From Pseudomonadota bacterium (lineage in GTDB: Bacteria > Pseudomonadota > Alphaproteobacteria > Rhizobiales > Beijerinckiaceae), in assembly GCA_020161475.1 (NCBI GenBank), contig JAIUNQ010000012.1, positions 1 to 37,358 on the forward strand: a DNA stretch of 37,358 bases, in the 5' to 3' direction. The stretch's first letter is position 1. Each line of letters begins with the position of its first letter. The notes beneath the pieces were generated by a model that saw only the letters and a list, made by a program, of their open reading frames with translations, was not told the origin of the DNA and did not search any database. The translations under genes and the position numbers were made by a program. Below, piece after piece: positions 18,029 to 27,028 of this stretch.

Positions 18029-19008
18029 TGAAAGTCTCCTTGAGTTTGGGTGGCGGGAATCAGGCGATAATCACCGGTGACAGGGTCGAGCCCGTCGACG
18101 CGGGCCAGTTCGGCGAGACGTCGCCCTTTGCCCTCGCGCACCAGCACGGCGACGAGGTTGATGGTCTCGGCAATCAGGGCGCGCGGAACGGTGACGACCG
18201 CTTCCTGGATCAATTGCTCCATCCGCCGGAGTGCGCCCATGGCGCTTCCTGCATGGATCGTCCCGATCCCCCCGGGGTGGCCAGTCCCCCAGGCCTTGAG
18301 GAGGTCGAGCGCCTCGGCGCCGCGCACTTCACCGATCGGGATTCTGTCGGGGCGCAGACGGAGGCTGGATCGGACGAGGTCGGATAGCGACGCCACGCCA
18401 TCCTTTGTCCGCATCGCCACGAGGTTCGGCGCGCAGCATTGCAGCTCGCGGGTGTCTTCGATGAGCACGACCCTATCCGTGGTTCTGGCGACCTCGGCGA
18501 GCAGAGCATTTGTCAGGGTGGTTTTGCCGGTACCGGTTCCGCCCGCAACCAGGATGTTCAGGCGGTCAGCCACGCCGGAGCGAAGCGTTGCAGCCTCTGG
18601 AATGGACATGATCCCGGCACCCACATAGTCTTCGAGCAGAAACACTGCGATGGCGGGTTTGCGGATCGCGAAGGTTGGTGCGGTCACCACCGGTGGCAGC
18701 AAGCCCTCAAACCTCTCTCCGCTTTCCGGCAGCTCTGCCGACACGCGGGGAGCATCGACGTGAACTTCGGCTCCGACATGATGAGCGACCAGTCGTATGA
18801 TGCGCTCGCCATCGGCAGCAGTCAGCAGCTCACCGCTGTCGGCGAGACCTTCGCCCAAGCGGTCGACCCAGAGCCGCCCATCGGGATTGAGCATGATCTC
18901 GATAACCTGCGGGTCGGCAAGCCAGGTTGCTATCGACGCACCCATCGCGGTGCGCAGCATGCGTGCCCCACGTGAACGTGCTTCGAATTTGACTGGCTCA
19001 GCGCCCAT
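18025..19008 (-). CDS. trbB: TrbB/VirB11 conjugal transfer ATPase
   Basis: A 327-aa hexameric-type ATPase. Walker A is GGTGTGKTT (156-164), followed by the acid-rich strand VVLIEDTREL and the His box GHPGGIGTIHAG. VirB11/TrbB powers pilus biogenesis and switches between assembly and transport. It is the first gene of the trb operon but is separated from the CopG gene that normally precedes it by 1.4 kb carrying a nuclease-like gene, so it must be transcribed from read-through or from a promoter in the 19009-19197 gap. Confidence 0.95.
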   Translation of the reverse strand: MGAEPVKFEARSRGARMLRTAMGASIATWLADPQVIEIMLNPDGRLWVDRLGEGLADSGELLTAADGERIIRLVAHHVGAEVHVDAPRVSAELPESGERFEGLLPPVVTAPTFAIRKPAIAVFLLEDYVGAGIMSIPEAATLRSGVADRLNILVAGGTGTGKTTLTNALLAEVARTTDRVVLIEDTRELQCCAPNLVAMRTKDGVASLSDLVRSSLRLRPDRIPIGEVRGAEALDLLKAWGTGHPGGIGTIHAGSAMGALRRMEQLIQEAVVTVPRALIAETINLVAVLVREGKGRRLAELARVDGLDPVTGDYRLIPATQTQGDFQ

Positions 19009-19011
19009 CGG

Positions 19012-19036
19012 ATATCCCGCTATGAGAGCGGGGTAT
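19012..19036. promoter_or_regulatory. Hairpin just upstream of trbB
   Basis: ATATCCCGCT (19012-19021) and AGCGGGGTAT (19027-19036) pair with a 5-base loop and one G-T wobble, only 4 bp from the trbB start. On the trbB mRNA this would sit at the ribosome-binding region and could limit translation or be an operator. The rest of 19037-19197 shows no recognisable gene. Confidence 0.4.
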
Positions 19037-19197
19037 GATCACCCTGCTCGACGGGGACGATTAAGAGACGCAGAAAAGGGCGATATTCAACAAGGATTTA
19101 GCGTCGTAGTACTCGGGCGCAGAAAAACAGGCTTGAGCGTAGATTGCGACCTGTAGCAGCCGGCGAGGTTGCGACGTTTACGCCGGGGATTTGATGG

Positions 19198-20208
19198 TTA
19201 GACCAATACAACCTTGCGGTTCGGTGCTGGCGTTAGATGGAAGCGGCGCAGTTTGATTCCGAGTTCTGCTAAGCAGAGATCCATCCCCTCTGGCAGGTCC
19301 CCTTCGGGCAGGACGAGTGTCCGATTGACTTCTGCGCCTTCGCGGACTGAGTGGGCTAAGAGTTGACCGATGCCTGTGTAGAGAGACTGGCGCCCGCAAT
19401 CCGTTTTGACCTCATAAATTTCGGTCATCCTGCTTCCGATTTTCACCATGAGGTCAACTAGCAGGCTGTTTACGACCACTTCTTCTTTCGCGGCCATTGA
19501 CTGGCGTTCATCACGAAGCGCCCTCACAACATCGCCGTGGTAAGAAAAATAATCGAACTCAGGACGTCGCCGTCCTTTCCGGCGGCCTGAAGCTTCATCT
19601 CTGAATTTATCCCATTCAGCGATCTTCTTACGAGCAGCGACGTTATCAAGGTCTCCTCGCTTCACTGCGTCCTTGAATTCGCGGACGGTGCAGACGAAGT
19701 TCCAGATTCGGCCGGCCAGATCGGGATCATCTACCCGGCCGATGACGATCCCTGATCTTGGCTCGCCTGTCGTTCGTTCGACGTCCTCTAGGACGCTGTC
19801 TGACCAACTCATGAATGCGCCGCGTCCAACGCCCTTTTTCCCGCCGCCCACGCTTCCATCGTGCATGAGATAGGTGGCGCCCGTTGATGGGTCGTGAGCG
19901 AAGAAACCTGCGACAGATGCGGAATTCGTAGTGGTCGGGACGTTAATCTCGACGGTAATCATCTGGGTATGCCGCTTGCTGTCATAGACCCCGAAGGCAT
20001 TCCAGCGCCTCGGTATTTTGGCATCACTGGCATGCGAGAACGCTGCCCACAAAGTGCCGTCGCTGTTGGCATACATGGTTTCGTCTAGATTTCCGCTGGG
20101 AAAGCCGATGTTGCGCTTTCCGATGCACTGCAAAGATCTAGTCAGGACGTCTTCCATAGCCTTCTGGGCTTTGTCTTTCGCCTTTTTGTCTTCAACCAGA
20201 ACGAGCAT
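19198..20208 (-). CDS. Putative PD-(D/E)xK nuclease, cargo between copG and trbB
   Basis: A 336-aa protein I do not recognise at full length. The C-terminal part has a PD-(D/E)xK-like arrangement: D252, then E266-V-K268 (YEVKT), then the helix SLYTGIGQLLAH with Q282, as in many restriction and Holliday-type nucleases. The N-terminal half (residues 50-135; PRRWNAFG, VEINVPT, GGGKKGVG) is probably a recognition domain. A basic stretch near 208-216 could bind DNA. The gene has lower GC than its trb neighbours and its own 5' gap of about 195 bp. In related elements CopG and TrbB are adjacent, so it is likely a recent insertion with a defence role. The nuclease call rests on motifs only. Confidence 0.5.
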   Translation of the reverse strand: MLVLVEDKKAKDKAQKAMEDVLTRSLQCIGKRNIGFPSGNLDETMYANSDGTLWAAFSHASDAKIPRRWNAFGVYDSKRHTQMITVEINVPTTTNSASVAGFFAHDPSTGATYLMHDGSVGGGKKGVGRGAFMSWSDSVLEDVERTTGEPRSGIVIGRVDDPDLAGRIWNFVCTVREFKDAVKRGDLDNVAARKKIAEWDKFRDEASGRRKGRRRPEFDYFSYHGDVVRALRDERQSMAAKEEVVVNSLLVDLMVKIGSRMTEIYEVKTDCGRQSLYTGIGQLLAHSVREGAEVNRTLVLPEGDLPEGMDLCLAELGIKLRRFHLTPAPNRKVVLV

Positions 20209-20404
20209 ACATCACCAATTTCTGGAATTTCCGGCCATACGAAGCATGAATATGTGCCGGGCAGCACCAAATGTCAGGCAACATTTTTGCAGAGGCACTG
20301 CCGACACGCGGATGCGACGGCAATAACTCTCACGATGATGTTGTGGGCATAAAGTCGGATGAGAGGCTGACCACAGACCAATGGCTATCGCTAGGTTCGG
20401 TTTC

Positions 20405-20809
20405 TTACCCTTCCATCTCTTCCCGCAGCTTCGGCCCAGCCTCCATTCGCCGCGCTAAGGACTCCACAAAGGCCTGATACCGCTTTTTTCCGGTTGCCTG
20501 TGCCGCTCGCATTGCCTCGTCGGGCAACGGAGCATTGCTGGTCAGCCAGAACCGCACGAAAATCGCAAACGCTTCATTCGACAGTTCCACATGCCATTCA
20601 AGGCGCTCAAGCTGCCGCGAGATGCGGTCAAGCCGTTTGGTCAGCACTGCCTCGACCCGTTCCTCATGGTCAGGCGTGAGCATCGAAGCGAGCGCGGCTT
20701 CGAGGACTTCCGTTTGCGAGACCCGTCTGGACCGCGCACGCTCCGAAAGCTGTCGCGCCAGGTGGGCATCGATCCGGAATGTCATTTTCTGGCGATCAGG
20801 TTTCTTCAC
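20405..20809 (-). CDS. CopG-type ribbon-helix-helix protein
   Basis: A 134-aa protein with an N-terminal ribbon-helix-helix (about 8-45: QKMTFRIDAHLARQLSERA and VSQTEVLEAALASM), then a helical region (VEAVLTKRLDRISRQLERLE). CopG-like proteins are regularly encoded between traG and trbB in trb elements and probably control that operon or act as relaxosome accessory. Start overlaps the traG stop by ATGA. Ends at TAA 20405-20407. Confidence 0.85.
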   Translation of the reverse strand: MKKPDRQKMTFRIDAHLARQLSERARSRRVSQTEVLEAALASMLTPDHEERVEAVLTKRLDRISRQLERLEWHVELSNEAFAIFVRFWLTSNAPLPDEAMRAAQATGKKRYQAFVESLARRMEAGPKLREEMEG

Positions 20810-22803
20810 AGCTCGATTCCATCATCTGGATCGAGCGAGGCATTCCGCGCATTGCGCCGCATGGCCCGGTCAAGGGCCTGCCGGTTCTGCGCAATCTCAT
20901 CCGGGGATGAGTCGGCGTCGGGATCGAACGGGTTGAACGGGCGATCTGGCTCTGGCGCGATATTCTCATGCTCGGGCATACCGGGTTCCTGGCGAATGCC
21001 GCTGTTCTCGGCCTGATTTTCGGCTTTCGACTTTCCATTGGCTTTGCGAACCTGGGGAAGCTGCTCGGCCTCAACGGGCTTCAGGCCACACCAATCATCT
21101 CCTGCACCTTTCGCGATGGTTTGATGTAGTGGCTTCGGCGGATCGAGGACACGCATGGTGAAACGCGGATCAAGGAAATAGCGGGCCTTGTGCGCACGGA
21201 TCGGCGGGATTCCGGCGGCCATGACGATCTCATCGTCGGGCGGGAGTTGCATGACCTCGCCAGGCGTTAGCAAGGCCCGGGCGGTCTCCGAGCGCGACAC
21301 CATGAGGTGCCCCAGCCACGGCGAAAGCCGGTGCCCTGCATAGTTTTTCATGGCCCGCATTTCCGTGGCGGTTCCCAAGGCGTCGGAAATCCGCTTGGCC
21401 GTGCGCTCGTCATTGGTCGCGAAGCTCACGCGGACGTGGCAGTTGTCGAGAATGGCGTTGTTCTGGCCATAGGCCTTCTCGATCTGGTTCAATGATTGAG
21501 CGATCAGGAACGCCTTGATCCCGTAGCCAGCCATGAAAGCGAGAGCGCTCTCGAAGAAGTCGAGCCGGCCGAGTGCAGGAAACTCGTCGAGCATGAGAAG
21601 CAACCGCTGACGTCGGTTGCCAGGTGTGAGGTCTTCCGTAAGTCGGCGGCCGATCTGGTTGAGGATGAGCCGGATCAGGGGCTTGGTCCGACTGATGTCG
21701 CCTGGCGGAATGACAAGATACAGCGAAGTAGGTTGGGGACCGGACATCAGATCGGCGATGCGCCAATGGGATGCGCTGGTGACCTTCGCTACCACCGGAT
21801 CCCGGTAGAGGCCGAGGAAGGACATGGCGGTCGACAGGACACCGGACCGCTCGTTATCGGACTTGTTGAGCAGCTCCTGCGCCGCGGCGGCCACCACCGG
21901 ATGCACACCTTTGTCGCCTAGATGCCGGGTGACTTTCATCCGGTGCAGCGTCGTTTCGATCCCGCGACGTGGATCGGACAGAAATGCGGCGACCCCGGCG
22001 AGGGACTTGTCCTTTTCGGCATACAGAACGTGGAGGATCGCACCGACCAGCAGGGCATGACTGGTCTTTTCCCAGTGGTTGCGCTTATCGAGGCTACCCT
22101 CCGGATCGACCAGGACGTCGGCAACATTCTGCACGTCGCGCACTTCCCATTCGCCGCGCCGGACCTCGAGCAGTGGGTTGTAGGCTGCAGACGCCGGGTT
22201 AGTGGGATCGAACAGCAGGACGCGGCCATGCTTTGCGCGGAAACCTGCGGTCAGCTGCCAGTTCTCGCCCTTGATATCGTGGACAATAGCCGAGCCGGGC
22301 CAGGTCAACAGTGTCGGGACAACCAGGCCCACACCTTTGCCTGATCGTGTCGGCGCAAAGCATAGGACATGCTCAGGCCCGTCGTGCCGGAGATAGGAGC
22401 CAGCGAACCGTCCGAGCACCACACCAGTATCGCCCAGCATCCCCGCTCTGCGGACTTCGCGCGCATCGGCCCACCGCGCTGAACCAAAGGTTTCGGCCTT
22501 CCGGCGTTCGCGTGCGCGCCAGACTGACATGGCGATGGCGACGATGAAGGACAGGAATCCGCCGGATACAGCGATGAAGGCACCGCGCTCGAATACAGAT
22601 GGCGCATAGGCATCGAATGCGAACCACCACCAGAAAAAGGCAGGAGGCGGGTAAATGCGGTGATCGCCGATCCAGAACCAGGGCTCTCCCAGTTCCGGCT
22701 GATACCCGAGTGCTGCGGCGGTCCACTGGGTAGCGCTCCAGATGGTGAGCAGGATGATCGCGAACACAGCCAGAATCTGGCCCCAGAGGATCTTATCATT
22801 CAT
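20806..22803 (-). CDS. traG: TraG/VirD4 coupling protein
   Basis: A 665-aa type IV coupling protein with N-terminal membrane helices (about 9-25 and 75-95), Walker A APTRSGKGVG (150-159) and Walker B LLLMLDEFPALG (D406, E407). It recruits the relaxase-DNA complex to the channel and pumps DNA with ATP. The acidic, Pro-rich tail (about 560-665) is usual. It lies 27 bp after the relaxase gene and couples to CopG, so transfer genes are one transcription unit. Confidence 0.95.
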   Translation of the reverse strand: MNDKILWGQILAVFAIILLTIWSATQWTAAALGYQPELGEPWFWIGDHRIYPPPAFFWWWFAFDAYAPSVFERGAFIAVSGGFLSFIVAIAMSVWRARERRKAETFGSARWADAREVRRAGMLGDTGVVLGRFAGSYLRHDGPEHVLCFAPTRSGKGVGLVVPTLLTWPGSAIVHDIKGENWQLTAGFRAKHGRVLLFDPTNPASAAYNPLLEVRRGEWEVRDVQNVADVLVDPEGSLDKRNHWEKTSHALLVGAILHVLYAEKDKSLAGVAAFLSDPRRGIETTLHRMKVTRHLGDKGVHPVVAAAAQELLNKSDNERSGVLSTAMSFLGLYRDPVVAKVTSASHWRIADLMSGPQPTSLYLVIPPGDISRTKPLIRLILNQIGRRLTEDLTPGNRRQRLLLMLDEFPALGRLDFFESALAFMAGYGIKAFLIAQSLNQIEKAYGQNNAILDNCHVRVSFATNDERTAKRISDALGTATEMRAMKNYAGHRLSPWLGHLMVSRSETARALLTPGEVMQLPPDDEIVMAAGIPPIRAHKARYFLDPRFTMRVLDPPKPLHQTIAKGAGDDWCGLKPVEAEQLPQVRKANGKSKAENQAENSGIRQEPGMPEHENIAPEPDRPFNPFDPDADSSPDEIAQNRQALDRAMRRNARNASLDPDDGIEL

Positions 22804-22830
22804 AGGCTTTGGTCCTGTCGGGAATGGTCG

Positions 22831-24588
22831 TCACAGGCCGATCCCCCGTCCGCGCCCCAAGCTCCAATCGACCGAACCGCCGGGCGACATGGTGCCTGTG
22901 ATGTGTTGTCCCAGATGTTTGTCCAGCGCTGGTCGCCACGGCACGAGTTGGAAGCTCATGCCGTCGTCGATCATTGCGAACCGCCCGGACGCCAATGTCA
23001 CGCGCTCGCGGTAGATTCCGCTGACATATTCGCCCGACGTCGAAGATTTGTGCTCAAGCCCGGTCCGTGTGGCGATCGCCTGCGCGGTCGATGAAAGCTC
23101 TTCGTTTCGGAGCGTGCCGATCAGGTCCTGCGCGAGGATCAGCCTTTGACCCTGCCGCCGTGCGAGTCCCTGCGCTTCGAGATGCTGCGTGCGGGCCTCC
23201 ATCGCATTGCGCACCTCAAGCCCGAAGCCATTGCCAGTGGTGACCGGTTCGCGCGCAACGAGCTGGCGATCGAGCCATGTTGCGCCTGGCGATGTGATCT
23301 GGTCCCCAAGGGCGACGTCCGACCGCGTTGCCAGCGAGAGCCGGGTCTGGCCCTTGGCGTCTTCCCATGATCTGAGCTCGACGATTGATCCCTGTCTCGC
23401 ATCGCCGGTCATGTCCATGTCGTCGAATCGCAGATGATGCGTGCGGCCATCGGTGCCATCGACGATGGCGTAGGCGCTGCCCGCCAGTTCATCCTGCAGG
23501 CCACGCTCGACGAGGCGCCCGACGATGGGGTCACTGGGCGTCTTTGAGTGCAGCGCGAGGGCAGATGGATCGAAGCGTCCGCCGTCCCGGGTCATGGCAC
23601 GGTGCATGGTCTTGATGATGTCGTTGCGGACCGCAAGATCGCGCAAGGCGCGCTCAGCACCCGGATCCATGGTCCAGACTGCAGGACCTTCGCGGGAGGC
23701 AAGCCCGAGCTGTTCTAGCTTGGCGGCACGGCCGATCAGCAGACGGCGCATGCCGGGTTCGCCATCGCTGCCAGGGCGAAGGTCGACCCGGCCTGCCATA
23801 TCCTCGCCGAGCTTCACGAGCTGGCGGTCAAGACCAGTCCACCGTTCGGCATCGACTTCGCGTTCAAGCGCGGTCCGGATATCGAGTTCACTGCGCGGTC
23901 CAAGTTCAAGCGTTACGCGCTCCTCGGCGCGGCGGCGCAGGCCGTCACTGATATAGCCGCCGTCGATGACGAGGTCGGTGCCGTCATCAGCCACACCGCG
24001 CACAAGGATATGAATGTGCGGATTGTCGGTGTTCCAATGGTCGACCGCCACCCAGTCCAGCTTGGTGCCGAGATCCTTGGCCATGTCGGTCATCAATTCG
24101 CGGGTGAAGTCCCGCAGGTCCTGCATGTTGCCGGCATCTTCCGGACTGACGATGAAGCGGAAGTGGTGCCGGTCATCCTCGCACCGTTCAGCAAAGGCAT
24201 CGCGATCACTCTCCTCAGAGCGGGCATCGAACATGAATGCATCGCGCCCGTCGCGGGTCACCCCGTCGCGTTCGAGATAGGAGATATGGCGAGCGAGCGG
24301 CGCGGCGCGAAATTGCGCGCCTTTGTGCCGGACGATACGGGCTAGGACAGTAACGCGCCGCTGACCTGGCGAGCGGTGTCGCATAGCGGCAAGCGCAAGC
24401 CGGCCTCGACCCACTCTGCCAGAGCTTCGACCGGTTCGCGACCCGCCTCTGCGTAGGCGCGTTTGGCCTGATCGTGCTGCAGCACGGCGTACCTGTGCCG
24501 CCAGCTTCTGGCCTCTTTGGCCTGCGCCCTTGCCGCTGTCCCTCCCCCTTCCCGGCCGGACACGAAATTCAATGTCGTCCCCGCTCAT
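22831..24588 (-). CDS. VirD2/TraI-type relaxase, DUF3363 family
   Basis: A 585-aa relaxase from ATG 24588; a longer frame to 24681 has no supporting site. After a basic, disordered N-terminus (to about 75) come the probable nicking tyrosine in HISYLERDG (Y104) and the metal-binding histidine motif H184-WNTDNP-H191-I-H193. The C-terminal half is DUF3363, typical of this relaxase family in alphaproteobacteria. It would nick oriT, stay covalently attached to the 5' end and be delivered through TraG. Faces the 235-bp gap that is the candidate oriT. Confidence 0.93.
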   Translation of the reverse strand: MSGDDIEFRVRPGRGRDSGKGAGQRGQKLAAQVRRAAARSGQTRLRRGGSRTGRSSGRVGRGRLALAAMRHRSPGQRRVTVLARIVRHKGAQFRAAPLARHISYLERDGVTRDGRDAFMFDARSEESDRDAFAERCEDDRHHFRFIVSPEDAGNMQDLRDFTRELMTDMAKDLGTKLDWVAVDHWNTDNPHIHILVRGVADDGTDLVIDGGYISDGLRRRAEERVTLELGPRSELDIRTALEREVDAERWTGLDRQLVKLGEDMAGRVDLRPGSDGEPGMRRLLIGRAAKLEQLGLASREGPAVWTMDPGAERALRDLAVRNDIIKTMHRAMTRDGGRFDPSALALHSKTPSDPIVGRLVERGLQDELAGSAYAIVDGTDGRTHHLRFDDMDMTGDARQGSIVELRSWEDAKGQTRLSLATRSDVALGDQITSPGATWLDRQLVAREPVTTGNGFGLEVRNAMEARTQHLEAQGLARRQGQRLILAQDLIGTLRNEELSSTAQAIATRTGLEHKSSTSGEYVSGIYRERVTLASGRFAMIDDGMSFQLVPWRPALDKHLGQHITGTMSPGGSVDWSLGRGRGIGL

Positions 24589-24823
24589 GGGCGGGGTGCC
24601 ATACAGTTTTTCTTTGAAAACAAAGCCGAATTCAAAGCAGCGTATGGCCGGCTTGCTTTCTTGCCATACAATATTTGCCAATCATCCCAGCCACATAGGA
24701 CCTGCATGCTGGCAGTCCTTTCATCTTGCCCTCCAAAACTGACCTGTCTCTCCCATGCCTGCCAAACCGCCGGAACTAGCCCGCACATCGCCGTAATCGT
24801 CAGAACTGCGACTGAGAACACCA
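24589..24823. other. Candidate oriT region
   Basis: This is the only gap over 200 bp in the block from the DUF2840 gene to traG, and it lies next to the relaxase start, where oriT often sits. It contains GTATGGC (24642-24648) facing GCCATAC (24663-24669), with a further GCCATAC at 24598-24604; a hairpin CTTTG-AAAA-CAAAG (24612-24625); and an imperfect dyad AGGACCTGC (24697-24705) / GCAGTCCT (24712-24719). The nick site cannot be identified by eye, so this is a positional and structural proposal. Confidence 0.4.
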
Positions 24824-25597
24824 TCACGGGATCCGCGGAGAAAGCGGGATAAACAGGGGGTGGGGAGCCGGTTCATTGGGCTGCGGAGAAGCCGGTGGTG
24901 GTGCGCTGATCGCGCGCTCCGGCTGCACGGCAGTTGCATCGGTCATGACTTCTGCGTCGCCATCGTCACGCGCCGCAAACAGAGCCGCGTGACGCCAAGA
25001 TTGCACAGCTGGTGCCGGATTCGCAGCAGGGGCAGCAGTGCTGGCTATGCCAAGACTTGGAGTGATCTGAGCAACATAGCTGACTGTCTCTGCCGGTAGC
25101 CGTCGCCGGCCATTTGCATAATCATCCGCCCGGCCCGGCCCGGCATTATAGGCCGCCAGCATCAGGCTGACGTCGCCGTATCGGTCCCACATGGCGCGCA
25201 GATAGGCCGTTCCGCCGAGAATATTGGCGCGGACATCGAACGGATCAGAGCCAAGCCGGTGGCGCTCGGTGAGCATTGCCCAAGTGCCTGGCATGATCTG
25301 CATCAGGCCCATCGCTCCTGCTGGCGAAACCGCGCGTGAATTGCCCCGGCTTTCAGCCCGCATGACCGCCCAGATCCAGAGTTCGGGTATCCCGAAGCGC
25401 TGGGAGGCTTCCGCGACATGCGGTGCATAGGGATGGGCCATGAACTGGTCTGGCCCGGTAGTAGACGCTGCCTGAGGTGCAGCCACTGAACTGACACCTA
25501 GTGCGACGCAGAGACCGGGAAGGAGCAGATAGCGGTGCAGGCGATATGCGATCCGCAATGGACGCCGCCTGCTCGCGGAGCGCGAACGACGATCCAT
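24824..25597 (-). CDS. Lytic transglycosylase (VirB1-like)
   Basis: A 257-aa protein with a basic N-terminus and hydrophobic signal region (about 17-45). The SLT domain has the catalytic glutamate in VMRAESRGN (E82), GAMGLMQIMPGTW and AYNAGPGR. It cuts peptidoglycan to open a passage for the conjugation apparatus. The C-terminal 60 residues are Pro/Ala-rich and probably unstructured. It starts 2 bp after the DUF736 stop. Confidence 0.92.
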   Translation of the reverse strand: MDRRSRSASRRRPLRIAYRLHRYLLLPGLCVALGVSSVAAPQAASTTGPDQFMAHPYAPHVAEASQRFGIPELWIWAVMRAESRGNSRAVSPAGAMGLMQIMPGTWAMLTERHRLGSDPFDVRANILGGTAYLRAMWDRYGDVSLMLAAYNAGPGRADDYANGRRRLPAETVSYVAQITPSLGIASTAAPAANPAPAVQSWRHAALFAARDDGDAEVMTDATAVQPERAISAPPPASPQPNEPAPHPLFIPLSPRIP

Positions 25598-25599
25598 GG

Positions 25600-25932
25600 T
25601 TATCTCCGATCACGATGTGTCGGACGTGACCAGAGCAGGTGATGCTCGTCATGCCGACCTATCGAGCGCAGTAGATTGGCGCGCAAAGGCTGGACAAAAG
25701 CCGGGTCATCGATCTGCACCGCGACATAGGCGCCGGCGCGCTCGCCGGTGCGATTCCATCCCGCACCGATTTCGATGCCGGTGTCCGCATCGCCAAGCAG
25801 AACGCGCCAGTCGGGCGCATTCTCGCTGTCGTTTGCAGGCGCTGGAACAAGTGTCACAGCAGCATCAAGTATGAGCGTCCTGATGCGGCCTGCAAAGCCG
25901 TCCTGCGTGGATTGAAAGTCGCCGATCATCAT
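25600..25932 (-). CDS. DUF736 protein, copy 1
   Basis: A 110-aa member of the DUF736 family: IGDFQ near the start, WRVLLGDADTGIEIGAGW, and AYVAVQIDDPAFVQPLRANL. The family is almost restricted to mobile elements of alpha- and gammaproteobacteria; function unknown. Start taken at ATG 25932, overlapping the TraF-like gene stop by ATGA; the adjacent ATG 25929 is equally possible. A second, more typical copy is at 30221. Confidence 0.85.
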   Translation of the reverse strand: MMIGDFQSTQDGFAGRIRTLILDAAVTLVPAPANDSENAPDWRVLLGDADTGIEIGAGWNRTGERAGAYVAVQIDDPAFVQPLRANLLRSIGRHDEHHLLWSRPTHRDRR

Positions 25933-26522
25933 GGCTTGATCTCCTGGTTGGTGTTGGGGAAAGCGGCGGGTCTGTTCGGCATGCGCCAGCGCAGCGGCTC
26001 CCCAGGGGCATTGCGTGTGAGGACCGGGCGCGCGATGCCGATCAGGCCTGCTGCTGGCAGCACCCCGAAATAGCGCCCATCGAGACTGTCGGGGGCAGGA
26101 TTAAGGAGGAAGATTTCACCGGCACGGACCCGATGGCAGCCGCGCCAGACAGGCAATGCGCGGCCCATACGGTCCTGCAGTTTGGCCACGGCCATTGGCC
26201 GTCCATCGATCGTGACGACTGCACCGACGCGGCAGACCTGCTGACCCGGCAAAGCCGCGACATGCTTCATGAGCGGCACGCCGGACGGCAAATAGCGGCG
26301 GTCGTTGAGGAACTGGGCGATCTCGGCGCTAGGCTTGACGGCGACGAGCTGGCCGAGGGTCACAGGCGCATCGCTGTCGATCCGGTAAAGGCCGATGGGC
26401 GCGCTGGCGCTCGCGTTCCACATCAACTGCGGTCGCGGTGACAGGACAGCGATGGCGGCAAATCCGGTGCTGAACAGGCCTGCCGACAGCATCGTCGCGC
26501 GCAGATACGGACGGCGGCTCAC
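25929..26522 (-). CDS. S26-family (TraF-like) signal peptidase
   Basis: A 197-aa protein with one N-terminal helix (about 12-28), the catalytic serine in NASASAPIGLY (S40) and the lysine in VPLMKHVAALPGQ (K86). These are the S26 family Ser-Lys dyad regions. In RP4 the TraF peptidase cyclises the TrbC pilin, so this gene probably matures the TrbC at 17696-18028. Start and stop overlap both neighbours by ATGA. Confidence 0.9.
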   Translation of the reverse strand: MSRRPYLRATMLSAGLFSTGFAAIAVLSPRPQLMWNASASAPIGLYRIDSDAPVTLGQLVAVKPSAEIAQFLNDRRYLPSGVPLMKHVAALPGQQVCRVGAVVTIDGRPMAVAKLQDRMGRALPVWRGCHRVRAGEIFLLNPAPDSLDGRYFGVLPAAGLIGIARPVLTRNAPGEPLRWRMPNRPAAFPNTNQEIKP

Positions 26523-27028
26523 GCTTCGAGCGCCTTGCGCCGAAGCCAGGCTGCGTGGCGCTCAGCCGTATAGGCGCGAGCCGGCATTCCGGCGCTCAAG
26601 CGGTTGCAGACATGGCGCCAATGATCGGGTGATGCGTCGCACGGATCGACCCCGGCAGCTTCTACGGCATCAATGGCCTGGAGCACTTGGGCGACCTTGG
26701 GCCAGCCTTCGATATGCAACAGGATCTCACCGCCCGGGCGCACGAAGGGCAGCGTCGTGTAGGGTTCGCCGGGCGTGACGGCGGTGACGATGTCGATGCT
26801 GGAGTGAACCGTTCCGAAGTCGTTCGACAACCAGCGCACAAATGCAAAGGTTGTCCCAGGACGGAAGCCGACGATGCGTGTGCGGCGGTTGATGATCCGA
26901 TCCGTCGCCATGCGGCCGAAGCGGATCCATTGCTCGTAGCGCTTCTCAATCCAGGTCAGTTCGACCTCGGTCAATGCGCTGCGTGGTTGCGGTCTGGCGG
27001 CAGACCGTTGCAATGCCGGACTGCTCAT
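26519..27028 (-). CDS. DUF2840 protein
   Basis: A 169-aa member of DUF2840 (LTEVELTWIEKRYEQWIRFG, GEILLHIEGWPKVAQVLQAI). Conserved in this class of element next to ParA and the signal peptidase; function unknown. ATG 27028 is chosen because TGA of the preceding frame overlaps it; a longer frame to 27115 is disfavoured. Confidence 0.85.
   Translation of the reverse strand: MSSPALQRSAARPQPRSALTEVELTWIEKRYEQWIRFGRMATDRIINRRTRIVGFRPGTTFAFVRWLSNDFGTVHSSIDIVTAVTPGEPYTTLPFVRPGGEILLHIEGWPKVAQVLQAIDAVEAAGVDPCDASPDHWRHVCNRLSAGMPARAYTAERHAAWLRRKALEA

Noticed and set aside
19178..19399. 73-codon - strand frame overlapping the nuclease gene end
   Set aside because: Out of frame with the larger gene and without motif.
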